Shown: piece after piece, positions 7,883 through 16,032 of the stretch
Layout: each line of letters begins with the position of its first letter
How positions within the stretch are numbered: position 1 is the first letter of the stretch
Source: JBOEGW01 sp050633625
Lineage (GTDB): Bacteria > Pseudomonadota > Alphaproteobacteria > Rhodobacterales > Rhodobacteraceae
Length of the DNA stretch: 64,000 bases
Direction: 5' to 3'
NCBI GenBank assembly: GCA_050633625.1
Contig: JBOEGW010000003.1
Span: forward strand, 310,001 to 374,000
Notes under the pieces: model-generated
Seen by the model: the letters and a program-made list of their open reading frames with translations, nothing else
What the model was told of the DNA's origin: nothing
The model's database searches: none
Made by a program: the position numbers and the translations under genes

Positions 7883-8680
7883 ATGAAGCGTTTTGTTCCT
7901 TTTATGACGCCGGACCCTATGGTCGCGGTGATCCGCCTGCACGGGGCGATTTCGACCGGGCAACGCGGACAACTCAATGATGCTGCCTTGGCACCCGCGA
8001 TTGAACGTGCGTTTCGGCGCGGCAAACCAAAGGCGGTTGCGCTGTCGATCAACTCTCCCGGCGGCTCGCCTGTTCAATCCAGCTTGATCGCGGCGCGTAT
8101 TCGCCGCCTTGCCGACGAAAAAGAAGTGCCAGTGTTTGCCTTTGTGGAAGATGCCGCGGCCTCCGGCGGCTATTGGCTGGCCTGCGCTGCAGATAAGATT
8201 TACGCGGATCGCACCTCTATTGTTGGCTCCATTGGGGTCATCATGGCCTCTTTCGGGTTTGACAAGTTCATGGCGAAACAGGGGGTGGATCGCCGGGTCT
8301 ATACGGCGGGCAACAGCAAGAGCCAGCTTGACCCGTTTCGCCCGGAAAACCCCGAAGATGTAGCGCGGATTAAGGCGCTTGGGGCGGAGATTCATGAGGC
8401 GTTCATTGATCACGTCAAAGCGGCGCGCGCCGGGCGATTGGCCGAGGATGACCGGCTGTTTTCCGGCGAGTTCTGGGGCGGTACGAAAGCGCTTGAGCTT
8501 GGGTTGATTGACGGGCTTGGCCATCTGGTGCCGGTCATGAAAGAAACCTACGGCCCGAAAGTCAAATTCTCGGTTTATGGTCCCAAACGGGGCGTGTTGA
8601 GCCGGGTCGGAGCACAGATCAGCGGTGGCGCGATTGCCAGCCTTGAAGAACAGTCGCACTGGGCGCGGTTAGGCCTGTAA
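7883..8680 (+). CDS. S49 family peptidase (SohB/SppA type)
   Basis: 265 residues from ATG 7883 (MKRFVPFM); a GTG seven codons upstream is an alternative. The ClpP-like fold shows LSINSPGGSPVQSS, then DAAASGGYWLACAAD, where the Ser in ASGGY is the expected nucleophile. It continues SIVGSIGVI, with a Lys (SKSQLDPFRP) as candidate general base. There is no N-terminal membrane anchor, unlike classic SppA, so it is either cytoplasmic or peripherally bound. It starts a tight run of four genes with overlapping or abutting ends. Confidence 0.9.
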   Translation: MKRFVPFMTPDPMVAVIRLHGAISTGQRGQLNDAALAPAIERAFRRGKPKAVALSINSPGGSPVQSSLIAARIRRLADEKEVPVFAFVEDAAASGGYWLACAADKIYADRTSIVGSIGVIMASFGFDKFMAKQGVDRRVYTAGNSKSQLDPFRPENPEDVARIKALGAEIHEAFIDHVKAARAGRLAEDDRLFSGEFWGGTKALELGLIDGLGHLVPVMKETYGPKVKFSVYGPKRGVLSRVGAQISGGAIASLEEQSHWARLGL

Positions 8681-8842
8681 ATGATCTTCAAAATCATCTC
8701 GCTTTTCTTGGTGTTCATGGTGGTGCTCGCCTTTTTCGGCAAGCTGCGCTATCCGGGGCAAAAGCGCGTAGAGGCGGCAAAATGCCCGAATTGCGGGCGG
8801 TTTCGCATTGGCAAAGGGCCGTGCGGCTGTGAGGGCACATGA
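8681..8842 (+). CDS. 53-residue membrane protein with zinc-ribbon-like Cys motif
   Basis: A short gene directly abutting the S49 protease stop (TAA then ATG) and overlapping the next gene by ATGA. Residues 3-20 form one hydrophobic helix (FKIISLFLVFMVVLAFFGK). The tail has CPNCGRF followed by KGPCGCEG, four cysteines in a CxxC...CxC arrangement that could bind zinc. The coupling on both sides argues strongly that it is real. The function is unknown; a partner or regulator of the neighbouring protease or antiporter is conceivable. Confidence 0.8.
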   Translation: MIFKIISLFLVFMVVLAFFGKLRYPGQKRVEAAKCPNCGRFRIGKGPCGCEGT

Positions 8843-9855
8843 TCGTTGATTTAATGTATGCGGCGCTGGGGCTGGTGATTTTGCTGTTTGCGGGCGACAG
8901 TCTTGTGCGCGGCGCTGTGAATCTGTCGTTGCGCCTTGGCGTGCCGGCCTTGATTGTTTCCTTGACGGTAGTGGCATTTGGCACATCGGCCCCCGAGCTT
9001 TTGATCTCGATTGAAGCGGTGTTGGACGGGGTTCCGGGGCTGGCGCTTGGCAATGTTGTCGGCTCGAATACGGCGAATGTCTTGTTGGTCTTGGGTGTAC
9101 CTGCGTTGATGACGGGGCTTGCCACTAAGGGCTGTGACACTCGGCGCGATTACATTTTCATGATGGCGGCGACTGTGCTGTTTCTCGCGTTGGGGGTGGG
9201 CGGCGTCTATGGGTTCTCGCAGGGGCTTGGGCTTTTGGCGGGGCTGGCGTTTATGCTCACGGCGGCGACGCGCACGGCGATGGCGCACCGAGCCAATGTG
9301 AAGGCGGAGCTGGCGGCGCGACATGCGGCAAAAGGCGAAGCGATTGACCCGGAAACCTTGGAGGCAGAGGCCGATGAGAAGGAAGACCTAGAAGGCGCGG
9401 ACCCGGATATGCCCGGTTGGAAAATCGGGGTGTTTTTGGCGCTTGGCATCGTTGGTTTGCCGCTTGGAGCCAGCCTACTTGTCGACGCGGCGACTTCGAT
9501 TGCCCGCGATTTGGGCGTATCGGAAACCATCATTGGGCTGACTTTGGTGGCGGTAGGAACCTCGCTTCCTGAGCTGGCGACAACGGTGATGGCGGCGCTG
9601 CGCAAACAGGCGGATGTGGCACTTGGGAATGTCATTGGGTCGAACATGTTTAACCTCTTGGCGATCATTGGCGTTGCGGCGCTTGTGGGACCGATCCCCG
9701 TTGATCCGGCGTTCTTTAAATTCGATTTCCTGGTGATGACGGCGGCGTCATTGTTGCTTGCGCCATTTGTGTTTCGCGGCTGGTATATTGGCCGGGCGTG
9801 GGGCGGCGTTTTTGTCGGGCTTTACTTCGCCTATATCATCTTGGTGCTGGTATGA
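8839..9855 (+). CDS. Calcium/sodium antiporter family (YrbG-like, CaCA)
   Basis: 338 residues with ten hydrophobic segments in two inverted halves. The two alpha-repeats are clear: TVVAFGTSAPELLISIEAV with LGNVVGSNTANVL, and TLVAVGTSLPELATTVMAA with LGNVIGSNMFNLL. The acidic residue in each G-T-S-x-P-E motif is the ion ligand. A charged cytoplasmic loop (about residues 155-195) separates the halves. It overlaps both the 53-residue gene and the reductase gene. Confidence 0.95.
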   Translation: MIVDLMYAALGLVILLFAGDSLVRGAVNLSLRLGVPALIVSLTVVAFGTSAPELLISIEAVLDGVPGLALGNVVGSNTANVLLVLGVPALMTGLATKGCDTRRDYIFMMAATVLFLALGVGGVYGFSQGLGLLAGLAFMLTAATRTAMAHRANVKAELAARHAAKGEAIDPETLEAEADEKEDLEGADPDMPGWKIGVFLALGIVGLPLGASLLVDAATSIARDLGVSETIIGLTLVAVGTSLPELATTVMAALRKQADVALGNVIGSNMFNLLAIIGVAALVGPIPVDPAFFKFDFLVMTAASLLLAPFVFRGWYIGRAWGGVFVGLYFAYIILVLV

Positions 9856-10628
9856 GCGGGGCGCTCGTCACGGGGGCCGGGTCGCGGTTGGGCCGGGCGA
9901 TGGCCTTGTATCTGGCGGGGCGTGGGCATGATGTTGTTGTGCATTTTTCCGCCTCTGAGATGGGCGCACAGGACACTGTAAGCGCCTGTTGCGCCTTGGG
10001 CGTGCGCGCTGTTGCCTTGAAGGCGGATTTACTGGATGAGGCGGCGGTTGCCGATCTGATCCCACGCGCGAATGAAGCGATTGGCGGGCTGAATGTCCTT
10101 GTGAACAATGCCTCGATTTTTGAGTATGACAACGTCGCAACCGCAACGCCTGACAGCTGGGATCGCCATATTGGATCGAACCTGCGCGCGCCGTTTTTCC
10201 TGACTCAAGCCTTTGCGGATCAAGCAGATCTTGCGGGACGCGACAGCGCTGGCGAACCGATCGCACAGAGTTTGATCGTCAATATGATTGATCAGAGGGT
10301 GAAAAAGCTGACGCCGGAGTTCATGACCTACACGATCGCGAAGATGGGGCTATGGGCAATGACCCAAACCACGGCACGCGCCCTTGCACCGGCCATACGG
10401 GTGAATGCAATTGCGCCCGGCCCTACGCTGCAAGGGGCGCATCAAACGGCGGAGCATTTCGCACATCAACGCGCCGCGACAGTTTTGGGGCGTGGGTCCA
10501 ACAGCGAGGATATCACGGCGGCTCTTGGCTATTTTCTCGATGCGCCAAGCGTCACGGGACAAATGATTGCGGTGGATGGTGGCCAGCATTTGGGCTGGAA
10601 AACCCCGGATATTCAGAGCGCGGAGTAG
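9852..10628 (+). CDS. Short-chain dehydrogenase/reductase, pteridine-reductase-like
   Basis: 258 residues from ATG 9852, overlapping the antiporter stop. The nucleotide-binding motif is TGAGSRLGRAMA, followed by NNAS and the catalytic YTIAK with an upstream Asn/Ser region, and VNAIAPGPTL after it. The TGA-x-x-R-LG form and C-terminal GQMIAVDGGQHL resemble FolM and pteridine reductases, so dihydromonapterin or dihydrofolate reduction is plausible. The SDR family is certain; the substrate is an inference. Confidence 0.88.
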   Translation: MSGALVTGAGSRLGRAMALYLAGRGHDVVVHFSASEMGAQDTVSACCALGVRAVALKADLLDEAAVADLIPRANEAIGGLNVLVNNASIFEYDNVATATPDSWDRHIGSNLRAPFFLTQAFADQADLAGRDSAGEPIAQSLIVNMIDQRVKKLTPEFMTYTIAKMGLWAMTQTTARALAPAIRVNAIAPGPTLQGAHQTAEHFAHQRAATVLGRGSNSEDITAALGYFLDAPSVTGQMIAVDGGQHLGWKTPDIQSAE

Positions 10629-10914
10629 CGCCGCCTGCGACAAGTTGTGCACCGCGCCAGCACTTGCCTAAATCCAACATCTATTTTTGAGCGATTTCAG
10701 ATGTTTACAAAACCTTAATAAAGTTTCCCTTTAAAATCAGCGCCTTGGAATAGCGCCTATTTTTTAGGCAGGACGAGTGAGCGCCTTTGTTTCAAGACAT
10801 TGACGGGGGGAAAGCGAATTCCTCCCCGCAGTTATCCACAGAAACTGTGGGCATGTTTTCTCTTGCGGCGGAGGCGGTAAGGTTGCAGCCATAGGGGAAT
10901 CAGCAGGCAGGCCC
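10629..10914. other. 286-bp gap before uvrC with AT-rich segment and inverted repeats
   Basis: The longest non-coding stretch in the window. Bases 10675-10765 are markedly AT-rich for this genome (runs such as TTTACAAAACCTTAATAAAG) and probably contain the uvrC promoter, though no consensus pair has ideal spacing. GCCTA-TTTTT-TAGGC forms a small hairpin at 10755-10769. A DnaA-box-like palindrome follows at 10832-10850. No open frame or RNA gene was seen. Confidence 0.4.
10832..10850 (+). promoter_or_regulatory. DnaA-box match within a short palindrome
   Basis: TTATCCACA at 10832-10840 matches the DnaA box consensus TTATNCACA exactly. It overlaps CCACAG-AAA-CTGTGG (10836-10850), a perfect six-base inverted repeat, 65 bases before the uvrC start. 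A single box is not an origin; it may put uvrC under DnaA control or be chance. Confidence 0.4.
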
Positions 10915-12801
10915 ATGACCGACACTTCATCCGAACCCACAGAGCACGCAGACACCCCCAAAAAGACAGGCCATGCCTTGATCGCGGATTACGTGCGCCA
11001 GCTTGATCATTCACCCGGCGTGTACCGGATGTTGGACGACAGTGAGCGGGTTTTATACGTGGGCAAGGCGAAGGCCCTGAAAAAACGGGTCGCCAATTAT
11101 GCGAACCCGAACGGGCATTCGGCGCGGATCGCGCGGATGATCAGCCAGACAACCTCGATGATGTTCTTGACCACGCGCACCGAAACAGAAGCGCTGTTGC
11201 TTGAGCAAAACCTCATCAAGCAGCTCAAGCCGCATTTCAACGTGTTGCTGCGCGACGATAAGGCGTTTCCGCAGATTTTGGTGACGGATCATGCCTTCCC
11301 GCAAATCCGCAAGCACCGTGGGGCGAAACGGTCAAAGGGGCGGTACTACGGCCCCTTCGCCAGCGGCGATGCTGTGAACCGCACCCTGAGCCAATTGCAA
11401 AAGGTGTTTCTGCTGCGCAACTGCACCGACGCCATGTTTGAGAGCCGAACACGGCCTTGTTTGCTGTATCAGATCAAACGCTGTGCGGGGCCATGTGTGG
11501 ACCGGATCAGCGTGGAGGACTACGGCGACTTGGTGCGCGATGCTGAACGATTTTTGTCCGGGCGGACAACCCAGATGCAAGCGGAACTGGCAGAGAGCAT
11601 GCAAGCGGCAAGCGCCGCCATGGAGTATGAAAAGGCGGCCGTGCTGCGCGACCGCATTGCAGCGCTCACCAATGTGCAATCCAGCCAAGGGATCAATCCG
11701 CGCGGCGTGCCGGAGGCGGATGTCATCGCTTTGCATATGGAGGGCGGACAGGCCTGTGTGCAGGTGTTTTTCATTCGCGCGAACCAAAACTGGGGAAACC
11801 GCGATTTTTATCCCAAGACCGGCGCGGGCGCGGATGAAGCGGAGGTACTGCGCGGGTTCATTGGCCAGTTTTATGAGGGCAAAGAGCCGCCGCGCATGTT
11901 GTTGCTGTCGCATGACATTGAGGAGCGCGATTTGATGGCACAGGCCTTGGGTGAGAAGGCAGGGCGAAAGGTAGAGATTTTGGTGCCCCTGCGCGGTGAA
12001 AAGATGGAATTGGTGGCGAACGCAGCGCGAAATGCGCGCGAAAGTTTGGGGCGCAAAATGGCCGAAAGCGCGACCCAAGCGCGGCTGTTGCGCGGGATGG
12101 CTGACGCCTTTGGGCTGGACGCGCCACCGCGCCGCATTGAGGTCTATGACAACAGCCATATTCAGGGCGCGCATGCGGTTGGCGGGATGATTGTGGCGGG
12201 GCCTGAGGGCTATATGAAAAGCCAGTATCGCAAGTTTAACATCAAGGGCGATGCGATCACGCCGGGCGATGACTTTGGCATGATGAAAGAGGTTTTGACG
12301 CGGCGGTTCAAACGGCTCTTGAAAGAAGACCCGGACCGCAACACCGAGGCTTGGCCGGACTTGTTGTTGATTGACGGCGGCGCAGGGCAAGTCTCGGCTG
12401 TGCAGGAAATTCTGGAAGACCTTGGTGTGGAAGACATCGAGATGATCGGTGTGGCCAAGGGGGTTGATCGCGACGCGGGCAAGGAAGAGTTTTATCGCAC
12501 TGGCAAGCGGGCTTTTGCGCTCAAACGCAATGATCCTGTTTTGTACTTTGTCCAGCGGTTGCGCGATGAGGCGCATCGCTATGCGATTGGGACGCATCGG
12601 GCGAAACGCTCAAAGGCTATTGGTGCGACCCCATTGGACGAGGTGCCGGGCGTTGGTGCGGGGCGCAAGAAGGCCCTGTTGGCGCATTTTGGATCGGCCA
12701 AGGCGGTGACCACGGCTTCGCTCTCAGACCTGAGGGCGGTGAAGGGGATTTCAGCGGGGTTGGCGGAAACGATTTACGGGTATTTTCACGACGATGGCTA
12801 G
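10915..12801 (+). CDS. uvrC: UvrC, excinuclease subunit C
   Basis: 628 residues, normal for the family. The GIY-YIG nuclease is at about 35-115 (SPGVYRML, VLYVGKAKALKKRV). The UVR segment is near 225-258 (MEYEKAAVLRDRIAAL). The RNase H-like nuclease begins at RIEVYDNSHIQGAHAVGGM, with Asp in LLLIDGGAGQV. The C-terminal double helix-hairpin-helix is at GVGAGRKKALLAHFGS. It makes both incisions in nucleotide-excision repair. The gene stands downstream of its own long gap, so it probably has its own promoter. Confidence 0.98.
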   Translation: MTDTSSEPTEHADTPKKTGHALIADYVRQLDHSPGVYRMLDDSERVLYVGKAKALKKRVANYANPNGHSARIARMISQTTSMMFLTTRTETEALLLEQNLIKQLKPHFNVLLRDDKAFPQILVTDHAFPQIRKHRGAKRSKGRYYGPFASGDAVNRTLSQLQKVFLLRNCTDAMFESRTRPCLLYQIKRCAGPCVDRISVEDYGDLVRDAERFLSGRTTQMQAELAESMQAASAAMEYEKAAVLRDRIAALTNVQSSQGINPRGVPEADVIALHMEGGQACVQVFFIRANQNWGNRDFYPKTGAGADEAEVLRGFIGQFYEGKEPPRMLLLSHDIEERDLMAQALGEKAGRKVEILVPLRGEKMELVANAARNARESLGRKMAESATQARLLRGMADAFGLDAPPRRIEVYDNSHIQGAHAVGGMIVAGPEGYMKSQYRKFNIKGDAITPGDDFGMMKEVLTRRFKRLLKEDPDRNTEAWPDLLLIDGGAGQVSAVQEILEDLGVEDIEMIGVAKGVDRDAGKEEFYRTGKRAFALKRNDPVLYFVQRLRDEAHRYAIGTHRAKRSKAIGATPLDEVPGVGAGRKKALLAHFGSAKAVTTASLSDLRAVKGISAGLAETIYGYFHDDG

Positions 12802-12834
12802 GACCGGACGCAAGGCCGCGCTTTGTGACAGGTC

Positions 12835-12886
12835 GTGGGGGACCAGTCCCCCACACCCCCTGAGGTATTTGGGAACCAAAGAAAGG
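12835..12886 (-). repeat. Dispersed palindromic element, copy A
   Basis: A nine-base perfect stem GTGGGGGAC-CA-GTCCCCCAC at 12835-12854 is followed by an AT-richer arm reading, on the minus strand, CTTTGGTTCCCAAATACCTC. It lies 33 bases after the uvrC stop. The same two-part layout (T-rich arm with AAATAYC, then a GC palindrome) occurs at four other sites in the window. There is no run of T after the stem, so it is not a textbook terminator. Confidence 0.75.
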
Positions 12887-12970
12887 CGCACGCGGCTTTT
12901 GCGCCTGGATTTTGGTCGCGGCTATGGCAATCTGCGCGCAAGGCTTTTCCTTTTGGCGCGCGCGGAGTAG

Positions 12971-13651
12971 ATGTTTGCCATGACATGGACAATTCCCAAT
13001 ATTCTCACCGTGGCGCGGCTGGTTTGTGTACCGCTCTTGCCTGTGATGTTTTTGTTTTTCGCCCGGCCTTATGCCGATTGGTTTGCGGTTGCGCTTTTTG
13101 TCGTGGCGGCGGTGACCGATTGGGTGGACGGGTATTTGGCGCGCAAATGGGGGCAAGAAAGCCTGTTTGGCGCTGCGATGGATCCGATTGCTGATAAGGC
13201 ATTGGTGTTGATGGCCCTTTTGGTCATCACGGCTTATTCCGGTTTGGCGGCGTGGATTGTTTTGCCTGCTGGGATGATCGTGTTTCGCGAGGTGTTTGTG
13301 TCGGGTTTGCGGGAAACGCTTGGGGATCGGGCGCGCGCGCTCAAAGTGACGGGTTTGGCGAAGTGGAAAACCACTGTGCAAATGGTGGCACTGACCTTGT
13401 TGTTTGCGAAGGGCTGTTTTGAACATTACCTCGGGATGCAGAGTTTCGGGATGGATGCGGAGATGGTCGAAGCGATCTTGAGCGGCACCGAGGAAGACAT
13501 TCTAGGACTTAGGTGGAAATTGACCGGGATGACCTGGTCGGGCAACGCTGGGGTCGCGATGCTTTGGCTGGCGGCGGCGCTGACGTTGATCACTGGCTGG
13601 GATTATTTCCGCAAGGCGTTGCCATTCTTTCGGGAGGTGCCTGATGGTTGA
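12971..13651 (+). CDS. pgsA: CDP-diacylglycerol--glycerol-3-phosphate 3-phosphatidyltransferase
   Basis: 226 residues from ATG 12971 (12980 is an alternative). The CDP-alcohol phosphatidyltransferase signature is intact: DWVDGYLARKWGQ followed by G and DPIADK, with its conserved Asp residues near 49-76. Several membrane segments surround it. The enzyme makes phosphatidylglycerophosphate, the first committed step to phosphatidylglycerol and cardiolipin. A loop near residues 140-185 is longer than in short homologues. It overlaps moaD by eight bases. Confidence 0.95.
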   Translation: MFAMTWTIPNILTVARLVCVPLLPVMFLFFARPYADWFAVALFVVAAVTDWVDGYLARKWGQESLFGAAMDPIADKALVLMALLVITAYSGLAAWIVLPAGMIVFREVFVSGLRETLGDRARALKVTGLAKWKTTVQMVALTLLFAKGCFEHYLGMQSFGMDAEMVEAILSGTEEDILGLRWKLTGMTWSGNAGVAMLWLAAALTLITGWDYFRKALPFFREVPDG

Positions 13652-13892
13652 TGTGATGTATTTTGCTTGGGTGCGCGAGCGCATTGGCGAGCCGCGTGAA
13701 AGCGTCGAGACTTCAGCGGCAACGGTGGCCGGGTTGGTGGATGAGTTGCGCGCGCGCGAACCACGCTATGCGGCGGCATTTGAGGACCTATCGGCCTTAC
13801 GTGTCGCGCTGGATCAGGAACTTGCGGATTTTGATGCGCCGCTTGCGGGCGTGCGTGAGGTTGCGTTTTTCCCGCCGATGACGGGCGGATAG
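13644..13892 (+). CDS. moaD: MoaD, molybdopterin synthase small subunit
   Basis: 82 residues with GGGAGG ribosome site inside the end of pgsA. The ubiquitin-like fold begins VDVMYFAWVRERIG and ends FFPPMTGG, the di-glycine tail that is thiocarboxylated by MoeB-type enzymes. It carries the sulphur for molybdopterin dithiolene formation. moaE follows three bases later, so the two subunits are co-expressed. Confidence 0.97.
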   Translation: MVDVMYFAWVRERIGEPRESVETSAATVAGLVDELRAREPRYAAAFEDLSALRVALDQELADFDAPLAGVREVAFFPPMTGG

Positions 13893-13895
13893 CGC

Positions 13896-14333
13896 GTGGA
13901 CATTCGTGTCACTTCTAAGGAATTTCGCCCCGGCGAGGTGCTTGATGGCTTCGCGACCGGGCGTAGGGATATTGGTGCGGTGGTGAGCTTTACCGGGCTC
14001 GTGCGCGACACAGGCGGCGTGGCGCGCATGGTGATTGAGCATTATCCGGGCATGACCGAAAAAGCGATCACCGCCTATGCGGCAAAAGCCGTGAAACGGT
14101 TCGAGTTGGAGGAGTGTTTGGTGATCCATCGTTACGGTGACATAGCAGCAGGTGCGCCGATCATGATGGTCATCACCGCCAGTCGCCATAGAGTGAACGC
14201 CTTTGAGGCCGCGCAGTATCTTATGGATTACCTCAAATCGCGCGCGCCGTTCTGGAAGAAAGAATACACCAAAGATGGCGCGCAATGGGTCGAGGCAAAA
14301 ACCGAGGATGAGGATGCGCTAAGCCGCTGGTAA
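13896..14333 (+). CDS. moaE: MoaE, molybdopterin synthase catalytic subunit
   Basis: 145 residues from a GTG start. Motifs include GAVVSFTGLVRD, LEHYPGM-like IEHYPGMTEKAI, VIHRYGDIAAGAPIM, SRHRVNAFEAAQYLMDYLKS, and PFWKKEY with the catalytic Lys. With MoaD it converts cyclic pyranopterin monophosphate to molybdopterin. It is the last gene of the uvrC/pgsA/moaDE strand block before a convergent MORN gene. Confidence 0.97.
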   Translation: MDIRVTSKEFRPGEVLDGFATGRRDIGAVVSFTGLVRDTGGVARMVIEHYPGMTEKAITAYAAKAVKRFELEECLVIHRYGDIAAGAPIMMVITASRHRVNAFEAAQYLMDYLKSRAPFWKKEYTKDGAQWVEAKTEDEDALSRW

Positions 14334-14356
14334 CCCCGCCTGTTTGCCAAAACACC

Positions 14357-14412
14357 TTTTCGTTTCAGTGTTCCTCAAATATCCCCGCCGGAGGCACGCC
14401 CGCAACGCGGGC
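14357..14412 (+). repeat. Dispersed palindromic element, copy B
   Basis: A T-rich arm with TTTCAGTGTTCCTCAAATAT leads to a GC stem GCCCGC-AAC-GCGGGC (14398-14412). It lies between the convergent ends of moaE and the MORN gene. The arm matches copy D at 41615-41670 most closely, sharing TTTCAGTGTTC and AAATATCCC. The position suggests transcription ending or nucleoid binding rather than coding. Confidence 0.7.
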
Positions 14413-14418
14413 GCCCCC

Positions 14419-15882
14419 TTATTCCTGCGGCGCAGGCGCAGCCTCCATGACCGTTTCGGGCACAGCTTCGATCAAAGGTTCGGGCGATTCCGGTGCCAAC
14501 ATCGACGACAGGATGCCGCCTTTCCACAGGCCACTTGCTGTTTCGCCGCTGGCATAGGTGACGGTGCCCTGCCCTTCGCGCAGGTCTGCCTGGAATGCCC
14601 CTTCATAGACATCCCCATTGGCATAGGTCGCGCGGCCTTCACCGTGTTTTGCGTTGGCTTTCCAGCCGCCTGTGTAGGTGAACCCATCGGCCAGCACCAA
14701 CGTCCCTGTGCCAGATCGTTCGCCAGCGAGATAACCGCCCTCATAGGAAGAACCATCCGCGAAAATGTCTTTGCCCTGACCATCCCGCTTTCCGGCTTTC
14801 CACGCACCGGTATAGCCGTGACCTTCGGGGAACCGCAGCGTGCCCTGCCCTTCTTGCAGCCCACCAACAAATCCGCCTTCGTAGACAACGCCATTGGCGT
14901 ATTTGGCAATGCCTGTGCCTTCAATCACACCGTCCCGCCAGCCGCCCTCATAGGTGCCGTTGTCGGGATAGGTGACGGTGCCGGCCCCATCGGGCAGACC
15001 GGCGCGAAAACTGCCGACATAGACCGAGCCATCGGGATAGGTGAGCGTTCCTTCGCCATCGATCTGGCCTTGCGCCCACGACCCTTCATAGCGCATTCCT
15101 GCTGGCGTTTGCATTACGCCCTGGCCCTCCCGCACATCCGCGACAAAGCTGCCGATGTAGATTTGTCCGTCGGCTTGGGTAATTTTGCCTTCGCCCTCGC
15201 GCCGCCCCGCGACAAATGCCCCGGAATACAGGTCACCATTGGGGCGTTTGAGCGTGCCGTTTCCGTGCATGTCACCGTTGAGCCATTCGCCCTCATAGTG
15301 CAGCCCATCGGTTCCCACCAAAACGCCGGTTCCGTGCCGTTTGTCGCCTTTCATACCGCCTTCATAGGTCGACCCATCCGGGAAGGTGATTTTGCCGTTA
15401 CCATCCTTGACGCCCATGACCCAGTCGCCATCGTACATATAGCCGTTTGGGCTTTGAAGTTTGCCTTTGCCGTGGTGCAGGGCTTCACGCAGCCCCCCCT
15501 CATAGGTCAGCCCATTGGCGTAGCGCGCCAGTCCTGACCCATTGATTTTCCCATCAATCCAGTCGCCTTCAAAACTTGATCCATCGGCAAAAGTGATCTT
15601 TCCAAAGCCATGCGGTTTGCCTTTCGCGAACCCGCCCTCAAAGACTGATCCGTTGGGAAAACGTGCTGTGCCGGTACCGCGAATTTCGCCGTCCATGAAG
15701 GTGCCGGTATACTCATAGCCGGTCGGGGTGCGCAGGGTGCCTTGGCCGTGGGGTTGCCCGTCCTTAAAGCTACCCTCATAGACGCGCCCATCTTCGTATT
15801 GCATGCTGTCTTGCGCCGTCAGAGTGAGCGGCGACAGCGTGAGGGCGGCCATAATCATGGCCGTACGGGAGAGGTTGCGCAT
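14419..15882 (-). CDS. Exported MORN-repeat protein, 18 tandem repeats
   Basis: 487 residues from ATG 15882, preceded by GAGGA. Residues 1-23 are a signal peptide ending at LTAQDS. From about residue 29 the protein is a near-unbroken array of eighteen 23-residue MORN units (pattern YEGxWxxGxxxGxGxxxxxxG) plus one degenerate unit ETASGLW. It ends in an acidic Pro/Glu tail. The DNA therefore has a 69-base period through about 1.25 kb. MORN arrays form extended beta sheets; bacterial exported members are poorly characterised. A longer upstream frame crossing the nadE promoter was rejected. Confidence 0.93.
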   Translation of the reverse strand: MRNLSRTAMIMAALTLSPLTLTAQDSMQYEDGRVYEGSFKDGQPHGQGTLRTPTGYEYTGTFMDGEIRGTGTARFPNGSVFEGGFAKGKPHGFGKITFADGSSFEGDWIDGKINGSGLARYANGLTYEGGLREALHHGKGKLQSPNGYMYDGDWVMGVKDGNGKITFPDGSTYEGGMKGDKRHGTGVLVGTDGLHYEGEWLNGDMHGNGTLKRPNGDLYSGAFVAGRREGEGKITQADGQIYIGSFVADVREGQGVMQTPAGMRYEGSWAQGQIDGEGTLTYPDGSVYVGSFRAGLPDGAGTVTYPDNGTYEGGWRDGVIEGTGIAKYANGVVYEGGFVGGLQEGQGTLRFPEGHGYTGAWKAGKRDGQGKDIFADGSSYEGGYLAGERSGTGTLVLADGFTYTGGWKANAKHGEGRATYANGDVYEGAFQADLREGQGTVTYASGETASGLWKGGILSSMLAPESPEPLIEAVPETVMEAAPAPQE

Positions 15883-16032
15883 GTGGTCCTCGCGTCTGAG
15901 TGGGCGTGTTGGTGAGGCAAACTTACTGGCGCGGCGGGCGTGAGACAAACGATTTCGCGTGCTCAATGCGTGGCTTGGCTTTTCCCCGCCAACAAACCTG
16001 ATAAACACGGGGAGAACAATGAGGAACGCGCG

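Noticed and set aside
10832..10840. Replication origin at the uvrC gap
   Set aside because: Only one DnaA box, and no origin-type gene neighbourhood.
11332..12597. Open frame antisense to uvrC
   Set aside because: uvrC is unambiguous on the other strand and this translation has no recognisable pattern.
14344..15537. Open frame of about 400 residues antisense to the MORN gene
   Set aside because: Its periodicity only mirrors the 69-base repeats of the real gene.
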